Notes: generated by a model not told the origin, from the sequence alone. A DNA stretch of 64,000 bases from Stappia sediminis (GCF_009826895.1 NZ_WUMV01000009.1:1-64000), one strand, 5' to 3'. Shown: positions 9,481 to 17,295, counted from the first letter of the stretch. Program-made: numbers and translations.

Positions 9481-9497
9481 GGTAAATGATTTCTTAA
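9481..9497 (-). promoter_or_regulatory. Possible CtrA-binding site upstream of rlpA
   Basis: On the minus strand this reads TTAA, seven bases, TTTACC, then AT, one base off the CtrA consensus TTAA-N7-TTAACCAT. CtrA controls cell-cycle and envelope genes in alphaproteobacteria. The site lies about 240 bases before the rlpA start, in the gap after the gene at 9512-9925. This is a short motif match only. Confidence 0.35.
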
Positions 9498-9511
9498 CTG
9501 TGACGGATATG

Positions 9512-9925
9512 TCACTTTCCAATCCTCGCTCGGCCGCTTAATCCGTCATCGCGGGTCCATAGGAGAGTATTCCCGCCCTGCTCCGCCAGAGTGAAGCAAA
9601 ACCGCTTGCCATCATACCAGGATCGCCATTGCTGACAAAGCCTGTCTCCTTGAACCCACCAGCGCCCGGAATCGCTCGGCTTCATGAAACGGCCCAGCCC
9701 TATGGCCTTTCCCGAGCCGTCGACTTTGCCGTTTTCTCTGTAATAAAGGGGGAACTCGCCGCCGAACGGCGTTTTCAAAAAAATCCGCTTGCCTGAAACC
9801 GCCGCCTTTATCTCGCTTCCGGTCATCTCGGAGTTTGCGATGGCGGCTTGGGCGAGTGACCCAATTGCTATCAACGTGGCGAGTACTCCTGCAAGCCGTG
9901 TAATCGGATGAACCGCGCGCTCCAT
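9512..9925 (-). CDS. Small exported protein of unknown function
   Basis: A 137-residue protein with a clear signal peptide (MERAVHPITRLAG, a hydrophobic core, cleavage near IANSEM). The mature part contains GGEFPLYYR, VDGSGKAIGLGRFMKP and GRWWVQGDRLCQQW, a pattern I associate with a family of small periplasmic proteins in Hyphomicrobiales; two cysteines (in DRLCQQW and KRFCFTL) could form a disulfide. ATG at 9925 was chosen because GGGAGGAGG lies directly upstream at ideal distance; the frame is open to 9979 but that extension would disrupt the signal peptide. Same strand as rlpA, separated by 271 bases. Function unknown. Confidence 0.75.
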   Translation of the reverse strand: MERAVHPITRLAGVLATLIAIGSLAQAAIANSEMTGSEIKAAVSGKRIFLKTPFGGEFPLYYRENGKVDGSGKAIGLGRFMKPSDSGRWWVQGDRLCQQWRSWYDGKRFCFTLAEQGGNTLLWTRDDGLSGRARIGK

Positions 9926-10036
9926 CGCCTCCTCCCGTCGAATAGGTTTGGCCATTGAAAGAATGTTCGGGATACGCATCCCCTGCTCTTCCGGATCAAC
10001 GGGCGATCCAGACCCTAGTGATCCACGTCACATCTT

Positions 10037-10065
10037 TTGAGTTCTTCCGGATGTAGAAAAATATT
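10037..10065 (+). promoter_or_regulatory. Candidate promoter of a small RNA
   Basis: TTGAGT (10037-10042) and AATATT (10060-10065) are separated by exactly 17 bases, matching a housekeeping -35/-10 layout on the plus strand, with a start predicted near 10072. No protein-coding gene follows on this strand before the terminator at 10106. Confidence 0.4.
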
Positions 10066-10071
10066 CGGCGC

Positions 10072-10156
10072 ACGCCCCTGCGCCTTCCGCCGCAAAGTCG
10101 GCGCTGCCGCTGATCCGGCCCCTGCCTCGACCTGCCGGATCGGCGGCTCTTTTTTA
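10072..10156 (+). ncRNA. Candidate small RNA (promoter plus intrinsic terminator, no ORF)
   Basis: A stretch of about 85 bases lies between a plausible promoter and a strong intrinsic terminator on the plus strand, just upstream of tRNA-Ser. No credible plus-strand gene lies in or before it, so the terminator has no other obvious client. Its boundaries are inferred from the two signals. I do not recognise the sequence as a named rhizobial sRNA family. An Hfq-dependent sRNA would have this shape, with the GC-rich terminator stem followed by a T-run. Confidence 0.4.
10106..10156 (+). terminator. Strong intrinsic terminator
   Basis: A 14-base-pair stem with one T-G wobble (10106-10119 pairing with 10134-10147, core GATCCGGC/GCCGGATC) and a 14-base loop, followed by a T-rich tail at 10148-10155. 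The T-run is on the plus-strand side only, so it stops rightward transcription. Confidence 0.75.
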
Positions 10157-10242
10157 TTTGTGCCCGATGCGAACCGCTGCGCCAGGCGCTTGCGCGGCAT
10201 GCTCTTGACATTCACCCGCGAAACACCGAAACGAGGTTCGTC

Positions 10243-10332
10243 GGAGGTGTGGCCGAGTGGTTGAAGGCACCGGTCTTGAAAACCGGCAGGCGGGAGACCG
10301 TCTCGTGGGTTCGAATCCCACCGCCTCCGCCA
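10243..10332 (+). tRNA. tRNA-Ser (anticodon TGA)
   Basis: A 90-base serine tRNA with encoded CCA. The acceptor stem GGAGGTG (10243-10249) pairs with CGCCTCC (10322-10328); the anticodon stem CCGGT/ACCGG surrounds the loop CTTGAAA with anticodon TGA at 10277-10279. The long variable arm typical of serine tRNAs and a T-arm with GTTCGAATC are present. It reads serine UCA/UCN codons. Insertion-sequence debris and foreign-looking genes begin immediately 3' of it, as is common at tRNA genes that serve as integration sites. Confidence 0.97.
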
Positions 10333-10678
10333 TTTAATCATGTAATTATTTGAAATATATGAAGTTATTTTACAGATCGTAATTCGCCCCTTATTTATTC
10401 CCGCGTTATAAATCTTCTATCTTCGAATATTCTGCCCGCTGCCAATCTTCACAAAGTCTTTCATCGGTAACTTCCGTGATGCGATCGCACCTTATTTTTA
10501 TTTCCAAGAACGGTCATTGAGAGGCATTTGCGCCACCGATCTGTGGATGCCTGAATTATCGCCGAGAGCGGAAATTTGCTTACGACTAACCGACGTCGCC
10601 AATTGGTTTGTGAATTTGCCGAAACGGAAAATACCCGTTGGAGATTCCTTTGAAAGGGTCCTCAAGCGAATTTGCGGT
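10333..10678. other. Non-coding stretch between tRNA-Ser and the IS630 remnant
   Basis: AT-rich just after the tRNA and then mixed composition. Short frames exist on both strands, but none shows a family motif or a convincing ribosome binding site. No second copy of the tRNA 3' end that would mark an island boundary was seen here or elsewhere in the window. Confidence 0.5.
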
Positions 10679-10903
10679 ATGCGCACCGGGATTTCCATCG
10701 CGTCAAGCGATGCTGACCGACGCCGCCTCGAGCGCATCGCCTCCAACCGCAACTCGCATCAGCAGCACATCTGGCGCGCTGATCCCGATTCCATCGTCGC
10801 AGCCCGCAGCGGCGGGCTCAGGCTCGAGCAAGTGCACGTTAATCGCAAAGGTGCGCATGCTAGTGAGCGCCTGCTTCGCGTCATACTCAGGGTCTTAACC
10901 TGA
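10679..10903 (+). pseudogene. IS630-family transposase remnant (N-terminus only)
   Basis: From ATG at 10679 the product begins MRTGISIASSDADRRRLERI and continues ASNRNSHQQHIWRAD, which matches the start of IS630-family transposases (family pattern DRRRLEAIVADRNSPQKHVWRA). After about 35 codons the similarity breaks down, consistent with frameshift or rearrangement, and the frame stops at 10903. The rest of the transposase, including its DDE residues, is missing. It is a dead relic and lies between tRNA-Ser and the IS at 10932. Confidence 0.65.
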
Positions 10904-10931
10904 CGGGATGGTGCGACGCACCAGTTCCTTA

Positions 10932-10947
10932 GGCCTCGGACTCATAA
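10932..10947 (+). repeat. Left terminal inverted repeat of the IS
   Basis: GGCCTCGGACTCATAA, matching the inward reading of the right end at 13 of 16 bases. Confidence 0.8.
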
Positions 10948-11705
10948 CCAGTAGCAGACGGTTGCAGCGAGGCAGCGCGCCGACAGAAAGTTTCTGGCGT
11001 TGCGATCGTAACGCGTAGCGATCCTGCGGAACTCTTTGAGCCTGCCGAACATCCGCTCAATGACGTTTCTGCCCTTGTAAAGGTATGGCGAGAAACAGTT
11101 TTTCCACTTCCGTGTTTTGCGGGGCGGGATGTTGGGCAGCGAGCCACGCGCCTCCACGGTCCGGCGGATACGGTCACTGTCGTAGCCTTTGTCGCCATGC
11201 AGAACGCCGTTTGCCGGAACGAGCGGCAAGAGGGCCTCTGCACCGGTGAAGTCCGAGACATTGGCTCCGGTCAGGTGGAAGGCAATGGGCCTGCCCTTGT
11301 TGTCGCTCAAGGCGTGGATTTTGGTTCCCGAGCCACCACGAGCTCGGCCCAGGGCATGGGCCTGAGCCCCCCTTTTCCGCCATGGGCGACCCGGTGCGCG
11401 CGAACGGCCGTACTGTCGACCATCACCTCGAGCACGGGGCCTCCGGTTTGGGGCAGCGTATCGAAGATACTCGTCCAGACACCCTTCTCGGACCAACGGA
11501 CAAAGCGGTTCTAAAGGGTTTTCCTTGGTCCATAGACATCCGGCGCATCGACCCAGCGGCCGCCCGACTTCAAGACATGAATGATCCCGCTGATCACCCG
11601 CCGGTCATCGACACGGGCCTTGCCACGCGTGTCGTTTGGCAAAAGCGGCTGCAACTTTGAAAATTGCTCATCGCTGAGCCAGAAATACCCATCAGACATC
11701 GACAA
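10942..11705 (-). pseudogene. IS5-family transposase, interrupted by a nonsense codon
   Basis: The reading starts at ATG 11705 (MSMSDGYFWLSDEQFSKLQ) with the VDDRRVISGIIHVLKSGG domain. At 11511-11513 a TAG stands where homologues have a tyrosine codon (KTL-Tyr-NRFVRW), cutting the first part to 64 residues. Translation past it continues NRFVRWSEKGVW and VMVDSTAVRAHR (first catalytic Asp), then must change to the -1 frame at a slippery A4G6 run (11367-11376) to reach GSGTKIHALSDNKGRP, HGDKGYDSD (second Asp) and NVIERMFGRLKEF (Glu). The slip site is normal for IS427-type elements; the TAG is not, so this copy is probably inactive unless the stop is suppressed. Confidence 0.85.
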
Positions 11706-11755
11706 ACTCCTGTTCAGGAGCTTGAATCAGACTTCAACCGATTTGCAAAGCCATT

Positions 11756-11771
11756 TTATGGGTCTGAAGCC
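11756..11771 (-). repeat. Right terminal inverted repeat of the IS
   Basis: Read inward this is GGCTTCAGACCCATAA, the partner of the left end at 10932-10947. Confidence 0.8.
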
Positions 11772-12049
11772 TAAGCCAGCAAATCGCGGTCAAGGTCGAC
11801 CAGGCGTCGAAGTCTGCAGAGGGCGGGTTATCCAGTAGGGTCGCCGTGCTCCAGTCCCGGTCGAATAGCACAACTGCGGCCAAAGGGCAGGCAGCTGAAT
11901 AACCGGTGTGGACGGATCCAATGAGGATGTATTTGAATACGAATTGTGACGGCAGATATAACAAACCGAGTTGGCAAGCGGACCTTTGATTGAAGCGCCA
12001 GTCGGCCAAACCACGAAGAAGTGGGGACAGCGGAGCGGGAAGACGCGAA

Positions 12050-12715
12050 ATGATATCTCGTCGAGTCTTCTCGGTTCTGTCCGTCGGCGCCATACACTTT
12101 GCCTTAACCGGGTGCGGCGGGAACGAAACACTGCAAACGGCTCCAGTTAATACGGCGGCTGTGCAGGCGACCGTTGAACGTGGCGTAGGTATTGATCCGG
12201 CGAGATACGCTGGCGACGTTGTATTGAAGATCCCGGCGGATCTTCCCGTCCATAACGAGGAATTACCGTTCGTGATCTACGTCGGCCTCAACGCGGAGAC
12301 AGAAACCCGCATGAGTGTGAATGCCTTCGTCGATCTCAGATCCATTCAAGCGCAACTCCCCAAACTCGCTTCGGACGTTCTGAACAAAACCTGCAAGAGA
12401 GAGAGCGCTCAACCTCGTCGAGACGGAGGCGGACGGGAATCCTGTCCGCGCGCTCGGGACGGTCCGCGCCCGATTTTTTTCTGCGATCGGAGCGACCCGG
12501 CCGGAGACAAGCAAGGATTCCGCTGGCTGTCGCAAGGCGCGGATGCGCGAGTAACGGCAAAAGCCACGGGCGACAGCGGCGATCTGCTCGTGCCCAAGCT
12601 GGCAAACTCGAGTTCGATTGCTACTGCGTTCGCATGCAGCCTTTCTCCGACATCGCCTTTCTGCTCGATGACGTCGGATAGTGATACGCAAACCGACGTT
12701 GACGGTCCGCGATGA
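12050..12715 (+). pseudogene. Putative lipoprotein gene with frameshift damage
   Basis: From ATG at 12050 the product starts with a lipoprotein signal (MISRRVFSVLSVGAIHFALT then GC). It continues sensibly to about DVLNKTC. There the coherent reading moves to the +1 frame (ERALNLVETEADGNPVRALG, then TVRARFF) at an (AG)5 run, 12396-12405. It then returns to the original frame (CDRSDPAGDKQGFRWLSQGA) at a T7 run, 12474-12480. A third change near 12590 may explain a plausible ending LEFDCYCVRMQPFSDIAFLL. The first frame happens to stay open to 12715, so an ORF of 222 codons survives with a scrambled middle. Both shifts fall on simple repeats, so old slippage, phase variation or assembly error are all possible. 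Function unknown. Confidence 0.5.
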
Positions 12716-13073
12716 TATTGATCCTTCGCCGATAAGTTGGTGCACCGTTATATTTGGCAAAACGGAGATTTCGCTGCTTCCGCGGTTTGGATCGCCTGGC
12801 CGGAGAACTCCGGGATTTGAGATCAGGGCGACTGTCAGGGAAGAGAAACTGCTGGCGCACGCTCGCGCGTGTCTCGTAGGTTTCCAACGGCCTTAGAATA
12901 TCGTTCCATGCGAATTGCCCATAATGGCGATGGGGAAGATCCGAAAAAACGAGCTACGCGATCGCGTGAGGTTTCATTGCAGAGAAGACTGAATCTGTTT
13001 CCGGATCCTGGAACGATGCGGGCGCAACTCGCTCCGCCGGACGAAATGATCGGAAAGCTTTGAGAGACGGTCA
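12716..13073. other. Intergenic stretch upstream of the MFS transporter
   Basis: No supported gene. Only short shadow frames occur on either strand. No terminator or clear promoter was identified apart from the weak purine-rich tract just before the ATG at 13074. Confidence 0.5.
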
Positions 13074-14339
13074 ATGAAACAAGTCTTGTCCAGCGTCTGG
13101 GCCCTTCTACTCGGCATCGTCCTCATCATGCTGGGCAACGGCATGCATTTCACGTTGATCGGCCTGCGCGGCGGGATTGAGGGATTTTCGGCGGCGGAGC
13201 TTGCCGTCGTCACCTCAGGTTACTTTATGGGCTTTTTGTCGGGTGCGCGTTACACGCCTACGCTGATCCGGCGGGTGGGGCATGTCCGCGTCTTTGCTGC
13301 CCTTGGCAGCTTCATGTCGGCGGGTCTGATTTCCTTTCCGCTGCTGACAGACCCCATCGCCTGGACGCTGCTGCGGGTGCTCATCGGCTTTTGCATGTCG
13401 GGCATCTACGTCGCTGCCGAGAGTTGGTTGAACGACGCGGCGACGAACGAGACGCGCGGCAAGATGCTGTCGGCCTACATGATTTGTCAGACCCTTGGCA
13501 TCATCGGGGCGCAGGGGCTTCTCACGTTGGGGGATGCGGGTACCTCCGTATTGTTCATCGGTGCCTCGATCCTCGTTTCGGTGTCTTTCGCGCCGATCCT
13601 TTTGTCCGCTACCCGAGCCCCGGAAACCGAAGTCGGGCGCTCAATGTCCCTGCGCGCACTCTTCGTGGGATCGCCGCTCGGAACTGTCGGAATCTTCCTT
13701 CTAGGCGGCATCTACGCGACCCAATCCGGCATGGGCGCGGTATTCGGGACCGAGATCGGGATGACGGCGAACAGTATCGCGCTTTTCATAGCGATGCTGT
13801 TCGCGGGGGCGCTGACGCTGCAATACCCGATCGGCTGGCTTTCCGACCGGATTGACCGGCGCAGGCTGATCTTCGGCGCAGCCTGTTTCGGCGCGGCGTC
13901 CTGTGCATTGGGATGGATCACCGGCGGCGGTCTGTGGCCCATGATGGCAGCCGCTTTTCTCGCTGGTGGCGTGACAACCCCGCTCTATGCCCTGTTCCTT
14001 GCCTACACCAACGATTTTCTGTCGGCCGAAGATATGCCGGCCGCGTCCGGCGGGCTCGTCTTCACTTTCGGGCTGGGCGCCATCCTGGGCCCTCTGGTCA
14101 CCGGTTGGGCGATGGAGCAGTTCGGACCGCTCGCCTTCTGGCTGGTGCTGGGCGCGACCTTCGGCGCCATCGCGCTCTATGCGCTTTATCGCATGACGCA
14201 GCGCGCTGCCGTTCCTGTGGAGGAAACCGAGAGCTATCTGGGCGTGCTTCCCACCGCTTCGACAGTAGCCGTTCAGGCAGCGGGGACGTGGGCCGCCGAA
14301 CAGGCCGTTGCAGAGTCCGAAGACGACGTACGGTCCTGA
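13074..14339 (+). CDS. MFS transporter, YcaD-like
   Basis: A 421-residue twelve-helix major facilitator protein resembling the YcaD/UPF0226 branch. The first helix MKQVLSSVWALLLGIVLIML leads into GNGMHFTLIGLRGG, and the conserved loop after helix 4-5 (GIYVAAESWLNDAATNETRGK, about 111-131) is typical of that group. The second half carries GWLSDRIDRRRLIF (about 255-268), the MFS loop motif between helices 8 and 9. The C-terminus is a hydrophilic tail of about 45 residues. The substrate is unknown; YcaD-type proteins are themselves poorly characterised. It stands alone, with no obvious partner gene. Confidence 0.9.
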   Translation: MKQVLSSVWALLLGIVLIMLGNGMHFTLIGLRGGIEGFSAAELAVVTSGYFMGFLSGARYTPTLIRRVGHVRVFAALGSFMSAGLISFPLLTDPIAWTLLRVLIGFCMSGIYVAAESWLNDAATNETRGKMLSAYMICQTLGIIGAQGLLTLGDAGTSVLFIGASILVSVSFAPILLSATRAPETEVGRSMSLRALFVGSPLGTVGIFLLGGIYATQSGMGAVFGTEIGMTANSIALFIAMLFAGALTLQYPIGWLSDRIDRRRLIFGAACFGAASCALGWITGGGLWPMMAAAFLAGGVTTPLYALFLAYTNDFLSAEDMPAASGGLVFTFGLGAILGPLVTGWAMEQFGPLAFWLVLGATFGAIALYALYRMTQRAAVPVEETESYLGVLPTASTVAVQAAGTWAAEQAVAESEDDVRS

Positions 14340-14371
14340 ACGCGGTTGCGCCGTTGCATCTTCCCGCTAAA

Positions 14372-14416
14372 GCATATCCCGCAAAATCCGGATCGGTTTT
14401 CGCGACAAGGATATGC
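14372..14416 (+). repeat. Dispersed 45-bp palindromic repeat, copy 1
   Basis: A 45-base element bounded by GCATATCC and GGATATGC, with an inner CCG-GAT-CGG dyad, so the whole can fold as a hairpin. A second copy in inverted orientation lies at 24343-24387 and matches at 36 of 45 positions, both copies being exactly the same length. The design recalls short palindromic repeats scattered between genes in Rhizobium, Mesorhizobium and Brucella relatives. Confidence 0.7.
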
Positions 14417-14638
14417 AATAGGGCATTGGTTTTAAACCGCCTTTTCGGATCGTTTGACGGTTCACTACGGTTACGCAACCGAATTTGGCCGCAAAACTAC
14501 TATTAACCGCATTCCGCCCGGAAACGAGGCCACTCCTGCTCCTTCCAGTTGCAGAGATAGAAAACATCCAAATCCAGCTTGCTGCTTTCTTGATCGTGAT
14601 TATGCTTTAACTTCGAAGGCTTTTTCGGGGCGATTGGG

Positions 14639-15715
14639 ATGCGTGCACCTTGTTGTCTACTTGGACTGATCACAGTTTTGACTGGTCTGTTCTTGGTCAC
14701 CCCGTCGTTCTCTCGGAACATCGATGAACTCGAAGCGCTTGTACGACGGAACGCGCCGGAAAATCCGATACGCATAGCTATCGGCATTCGCATCAACCAA
14801 ATCGAGTTCGTGGACCAGAAGGCGGAAAACTTCGGTGCCGTTGGTACTTTGAGAATGGAATGGCAGGATCCAAAACTCGCCTTCGAGCCCGAAGCGGATG
14901 AACAATTTTTTCGCGTTTTCACGCCCGAAGGTTTTTGGGATTTCACCCAGAAGAACCGCATTTATTATCCATCCTTCACGTTTCAAAACCAGCAGCGCCG
15001 ACGGTTTGTTCATCAAGCCGGCTTTGCAGTATTGCCCGATGGAAAGGCCTTCTATTTCGAGCAATTTTCTGCGGTCATGCAGGCGCCGAATTTTGATTTC
15101 AGGAAATTCCCCTTCGATACGCAAAAATTCTTCATACACGTCACGTTGAATCGCCCTGCGGGCCATGCGGAGTTCGTTCCGATCGAGAATTTCAGCCGGC
15201 TTGGAGATTTGCTCGGCGAAGAGGAGTGGATACTTACCGACGTGCACACAGAGGTTGGTGTCCATGAAGGCTTCACCGGACTGCCCAGTTCAAGATTTTC
15301 TTTCGGTTTTGACGGCTATCGCCACCTCGATTACTATGCTGTTCGAATTTTTCTGCCCTTATTTGTCTTTGCTTTCGTCACATGGGCGACGTTTTTCCTT
15401 GAAGACTACAGGAAGCGCATCGATATCGCTGCCGGAAATCTTCTCATATTCGTGGCGTTCAACTTTGCGATATCGGGGGATTTGCCTCGCCTCGGCTATA
15501 TGACCTTCCTGGATTTTATTCTTATCGCCATGTTCATCGTCACGGCGTTGATGATTGTCTTCAACGTCGCCCTGCGTCATCTCGAAGCGAAGGGGCGGAC
15601 CGAATTCGCCAAACGGATCGATCTCTACACACTCAGGTGGATTTATCCGATCTCCTATTTTTTTGTCGTGCTGTTCGCCGCCTACCGCTTTCTTTACACG
15701 ACGTCCGAGGTGTAG
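14639..15715 (+). CDS. Pentameric ligand-gated ion channel homologue (Cys-loop receptor superfamily)
   Basis: A 358-residue protein with a signal peptide (cleaved near residue 25), an extracellular ligand-binding beta-sandwich (about 40-230) and four C-terminal membrane helices: M1 about 233-254, M2 about 260-279, M3 about 288-312 and M4 about 333-352. The domain contains WQDPKLAF (75-82) and the loop FDFRKFPFDTQKFF (152-165), the counterpart of the Cys-loop, without flanking cysteines as in other bacterial members such as GLIC and ELIC. The M2-M3 region (AISGDLPRLGYMTFLDF) has the conserved proline of the gating loop. Such channels open an ion pore across the inner membrane when a periplasmic ligand or protons bind; ligand and ion selectivity are unknown. 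The start has a GGGGCG tract upstream. It stands alone on its strand. Confidence 0.9.
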   Translation: MRAPCCLLGLITVLTGLFLVTPSFSRNIDELEALVRRNAPENPIRIAIGIRINQIEFVDQKAENFGAVGTLRMEWQDPKLAFEPEADEQFFRVFTPEGFWDFTQKNRIYYPSFTFQNQQRRRFVHQAGFAVLPDGKAFYFEQFSAVMQAPNFDFRKFPFDTQKFFIHVTLNRPAGHAEFVPIENFSRLGDLLGEEEWILTDVHTEVGVHEGFTGLPSSRFSFGFDGYRHLDYYAVRIFLPLFVFAFVTWATFFLEDYRKRIDIAAGNLLIFVAFNFAISGDLPRLGYMTFLDFILIAMFIVTALMIVFNVALRHLEAKGRTEFAKRIDLYTLRWIYPISYFFVVLFAAYRFLYTTSEV

Positions 15716-16172
15716 CTCCGGTGGTGAGTTTACTGCAGGGGTCAGCCTTGCTTCGGAAACTTTGGCGCCATATTGAAGCTGTACGTCGCGGTGAGGGAAA
15801 GGAAAGATCGCCCAGCCGTGTCGCAACACCTCATTGCGTCTCCCGCCTGGTCCCGATGGACTGCCCGATAGTTACGGGTTTTCGTCCAAGTCCCTTAAGA
15901 AAGTCCACTGCGTTCTCGCAGAGTTTGCCGACGGCAATTTCCGTCCGGGAACGCCAAGCGTTAGCCTGTTACCTTATATCGCAGCGCTTCGCGAACCACC
16001 CGGGCGAGATGGGGCGACGACAATCATTTTGAACCACTCAGGCGGGGCCGGTGGCTGCTTATTTTCACGCACGGATTGAACCCTGACTCATTGTGACTTT
16101 GCGGTAACAGCAATATTCGAGAATCTTACTTATCGTGATTTGAAGTTGTCGATATCCGGAGAGATTATTGCG
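15716..16172. other. Intergenic stretch after the ion-channel gene
   Basis: No convincing gene. A plus-strand frame at 15834-16079 gives some protein-like text but no family match or ribosome binding site and was not called. No clear terminator follows the channel gene. GGAGAG at 16158-16163 is the ribosome binding site of the next gene. Confidence 0.5.
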
Positions 16173-17003
16173 ATGTCCATCACCGCGATTGGGAAAAAGT
16201 TCTTTGCACCTGTGATGATCGGAGCCTTTTGGGCCGGGATTGTTGCCCCCCCGCCGCTCAATGCAGCTGACTTGCCGATTGCGCAGCCGGCACCGGCCGA
16301 GAAGCAGATTGCCCCGGGGTGGACCTTCACCTTCGCTCCTTATCTTTGGGCGTCGGGTCTTTCGGGCGACGTTGCAACCTTTCCACCCGCTCCTCCTGCA
16401 AGCATTGACTTGAGCTTTGGTGATATTCTGGAAGATTTGAATTTCGCGGGGATGATCGTCGGCGCTGCCCGAAAAGGCCGTTTCGGCGTTTCGGCAGACT
16501 TGCAATACTATGATATATCCACCTCCGCGGATACCGCCGGCATATTTTTCTCAAGCGCCAAGCTCGTCTCCAAAACCCTCGTATTCTCTGCCCTTGGCGA
16601 CTACGTTCTCTACGAAAACGGAAACAATATCCTGTTCATCTCCGCCGGCGCGCGCCTCTGGGCCGCCGATACGGAGTTGAAGCTCTCTGCCGGCCCGCCC
16701 CCTTTCGGGCTGGCCGGGCGCAACGTCAATAGCCATGAAACCTGGGTTGACCCGATGGTCGGCCTGCGTGGCACCGCCGAACTTTCGGAACGGTTCTTCG
16801 TGACCGGCTGGGGTTATGTCGGTGGTTTCGGAGCGGGCTCTGACATCATGGCGGATGTCATGGGCAGTGTCGGATACAGGTTCACGGACAGTATTTCGAG
16901 TACGCTTGGCTATCGGTGGCAGAAAGTGGATTACGAGAACAATGGCTTCGTCTTTGACGTGGAGTGGCAGGGCCCGATAGCCGGCCTTGTTTTTCGCTTT
17001 TGA
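16173..17003 (+). CDS. Predicted outer-membrane beta-barrel protein
   Basis: A 276-residue exported protein with a signal peptide (MSITAIGKKFFAPVMIGAFW, cleavage after PLNAA) and a mature part that alternates polar and hydrophobic residues in beta-strand fashion, ending GPIAGLVFRF with the terminal phenylalanine typical of outer-membrane barrels. Strand-like segments include WTFTFAPYLWASGLSG, FGVSADLQYYDIS and SSTLGYRWQKVDYENNG. The start ATG 16173 has GGAGAG nine bases upstream; a TTG at 16140 would extend the frame but lacks this. The function is unknown; such barrels often act as small porins or enzymes. Confidence 0.75.
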   Translation: MSITAIGKKFFAPVMIGAFWAGIVAPPPLNAADLPIAQPAPAEKQIAPGWTFTFAPYLWASGLSGDVATFPPAPPASIDLSFGDILEDLNFAGMIVGAARKGRFGVSADLQYYDISTSADTAGIFFSSAKLVSKTLVFSALGDYVLYENGNNILFISAGARLWAADTELKLSAGPPPFGLAGRNVNSHETWVDPMVGLRGTAELSERFFVTGWGYVGGFGAGSDIMADVMGSVGYRFTDSISSTLGYRWQKVDYENNGFVFDVEWQGPIAGLVFRF

Positions 17004-17097
17004 AATGGAATTAATTAGTAACATTTCTGCGAGTGGATAGTGAATCTTAATATATAATTGAATTTATAGCGATTGTCATGCAATCGAAAAGAGGGTT

Positions 17098-17138
17098 TTG
17101 ATCCAGATCAATTCGTTATTATGTCTCTCGATTAATAT
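17098..17138 (+). promoter_or_regulatory. FNR/FixK-type promoter
   Basis: A perfect TTGAT-CCAG-ATCAA box (17098-17111) matches the FNR/FixK/DNR consensus. A TAATAT -10 hexamer lies at 17133-17138, giving a start near 17145. The box centre (17104.5) is then about 41 bases upstream of the start, the exact geometry of class II FNR-activated promoters. It would drive the small exported-protein genes from 17296 when oxygen is low. Confidence 0.7.
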
Positions 17139-17295
17139 TCATTACTCTGCAGCTATACGTTTGGCGAAGATGCTGACGTCAAGCCGGCTCCATAGGGCTG
17201 CAGAATAAAGCCAACCCAGTTTCAAGCGCTGCTTGCCGCACGTCCTCATGGAGCGGTTCAAGATAAGCTAAGTATACCCTGAAAAAAGGGAGCGC

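Larger units (their letters stand above)
10932..11771 (-). mobile_element. Complete 840-bp IS5-family (IS427-like) insertion sequence
   Basis: Both ends are visible. Left end GGCCTCGGACTCATAA (10932-10947) and right end, read inward, GGCTTCAGACCCATAA (11756-11771) match at 13 of 16 positions. Each end is flanked by TA (10930-10931 and 11772-11773), the expected 2-base target duplication. The single transposase gene fills the element but carries a stop codon (see the pseudogene entry), so this copy is probably unable to move by itself. Confidence 0.85.

Noticed and set aside
10243-10332. Integrase-bearing genomic island at tRNA-Ser
   Set aside because: No integrase gene and no second tRNA 3'-end copy were found; only IS debris, so the island idea is kept as an observation and not a feature.
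11772-12049. Short minus-strand frames right of the IS
   Set aside because: Three overlapping frames with no family similarity; judged shadow or random frames.
15834-16079. Plus-strand frame of 81 codons after the ion-channel gene
   Set aside because: Some protein-like text but no ribosome binding site, no known family and atypical ending; not enough to call.
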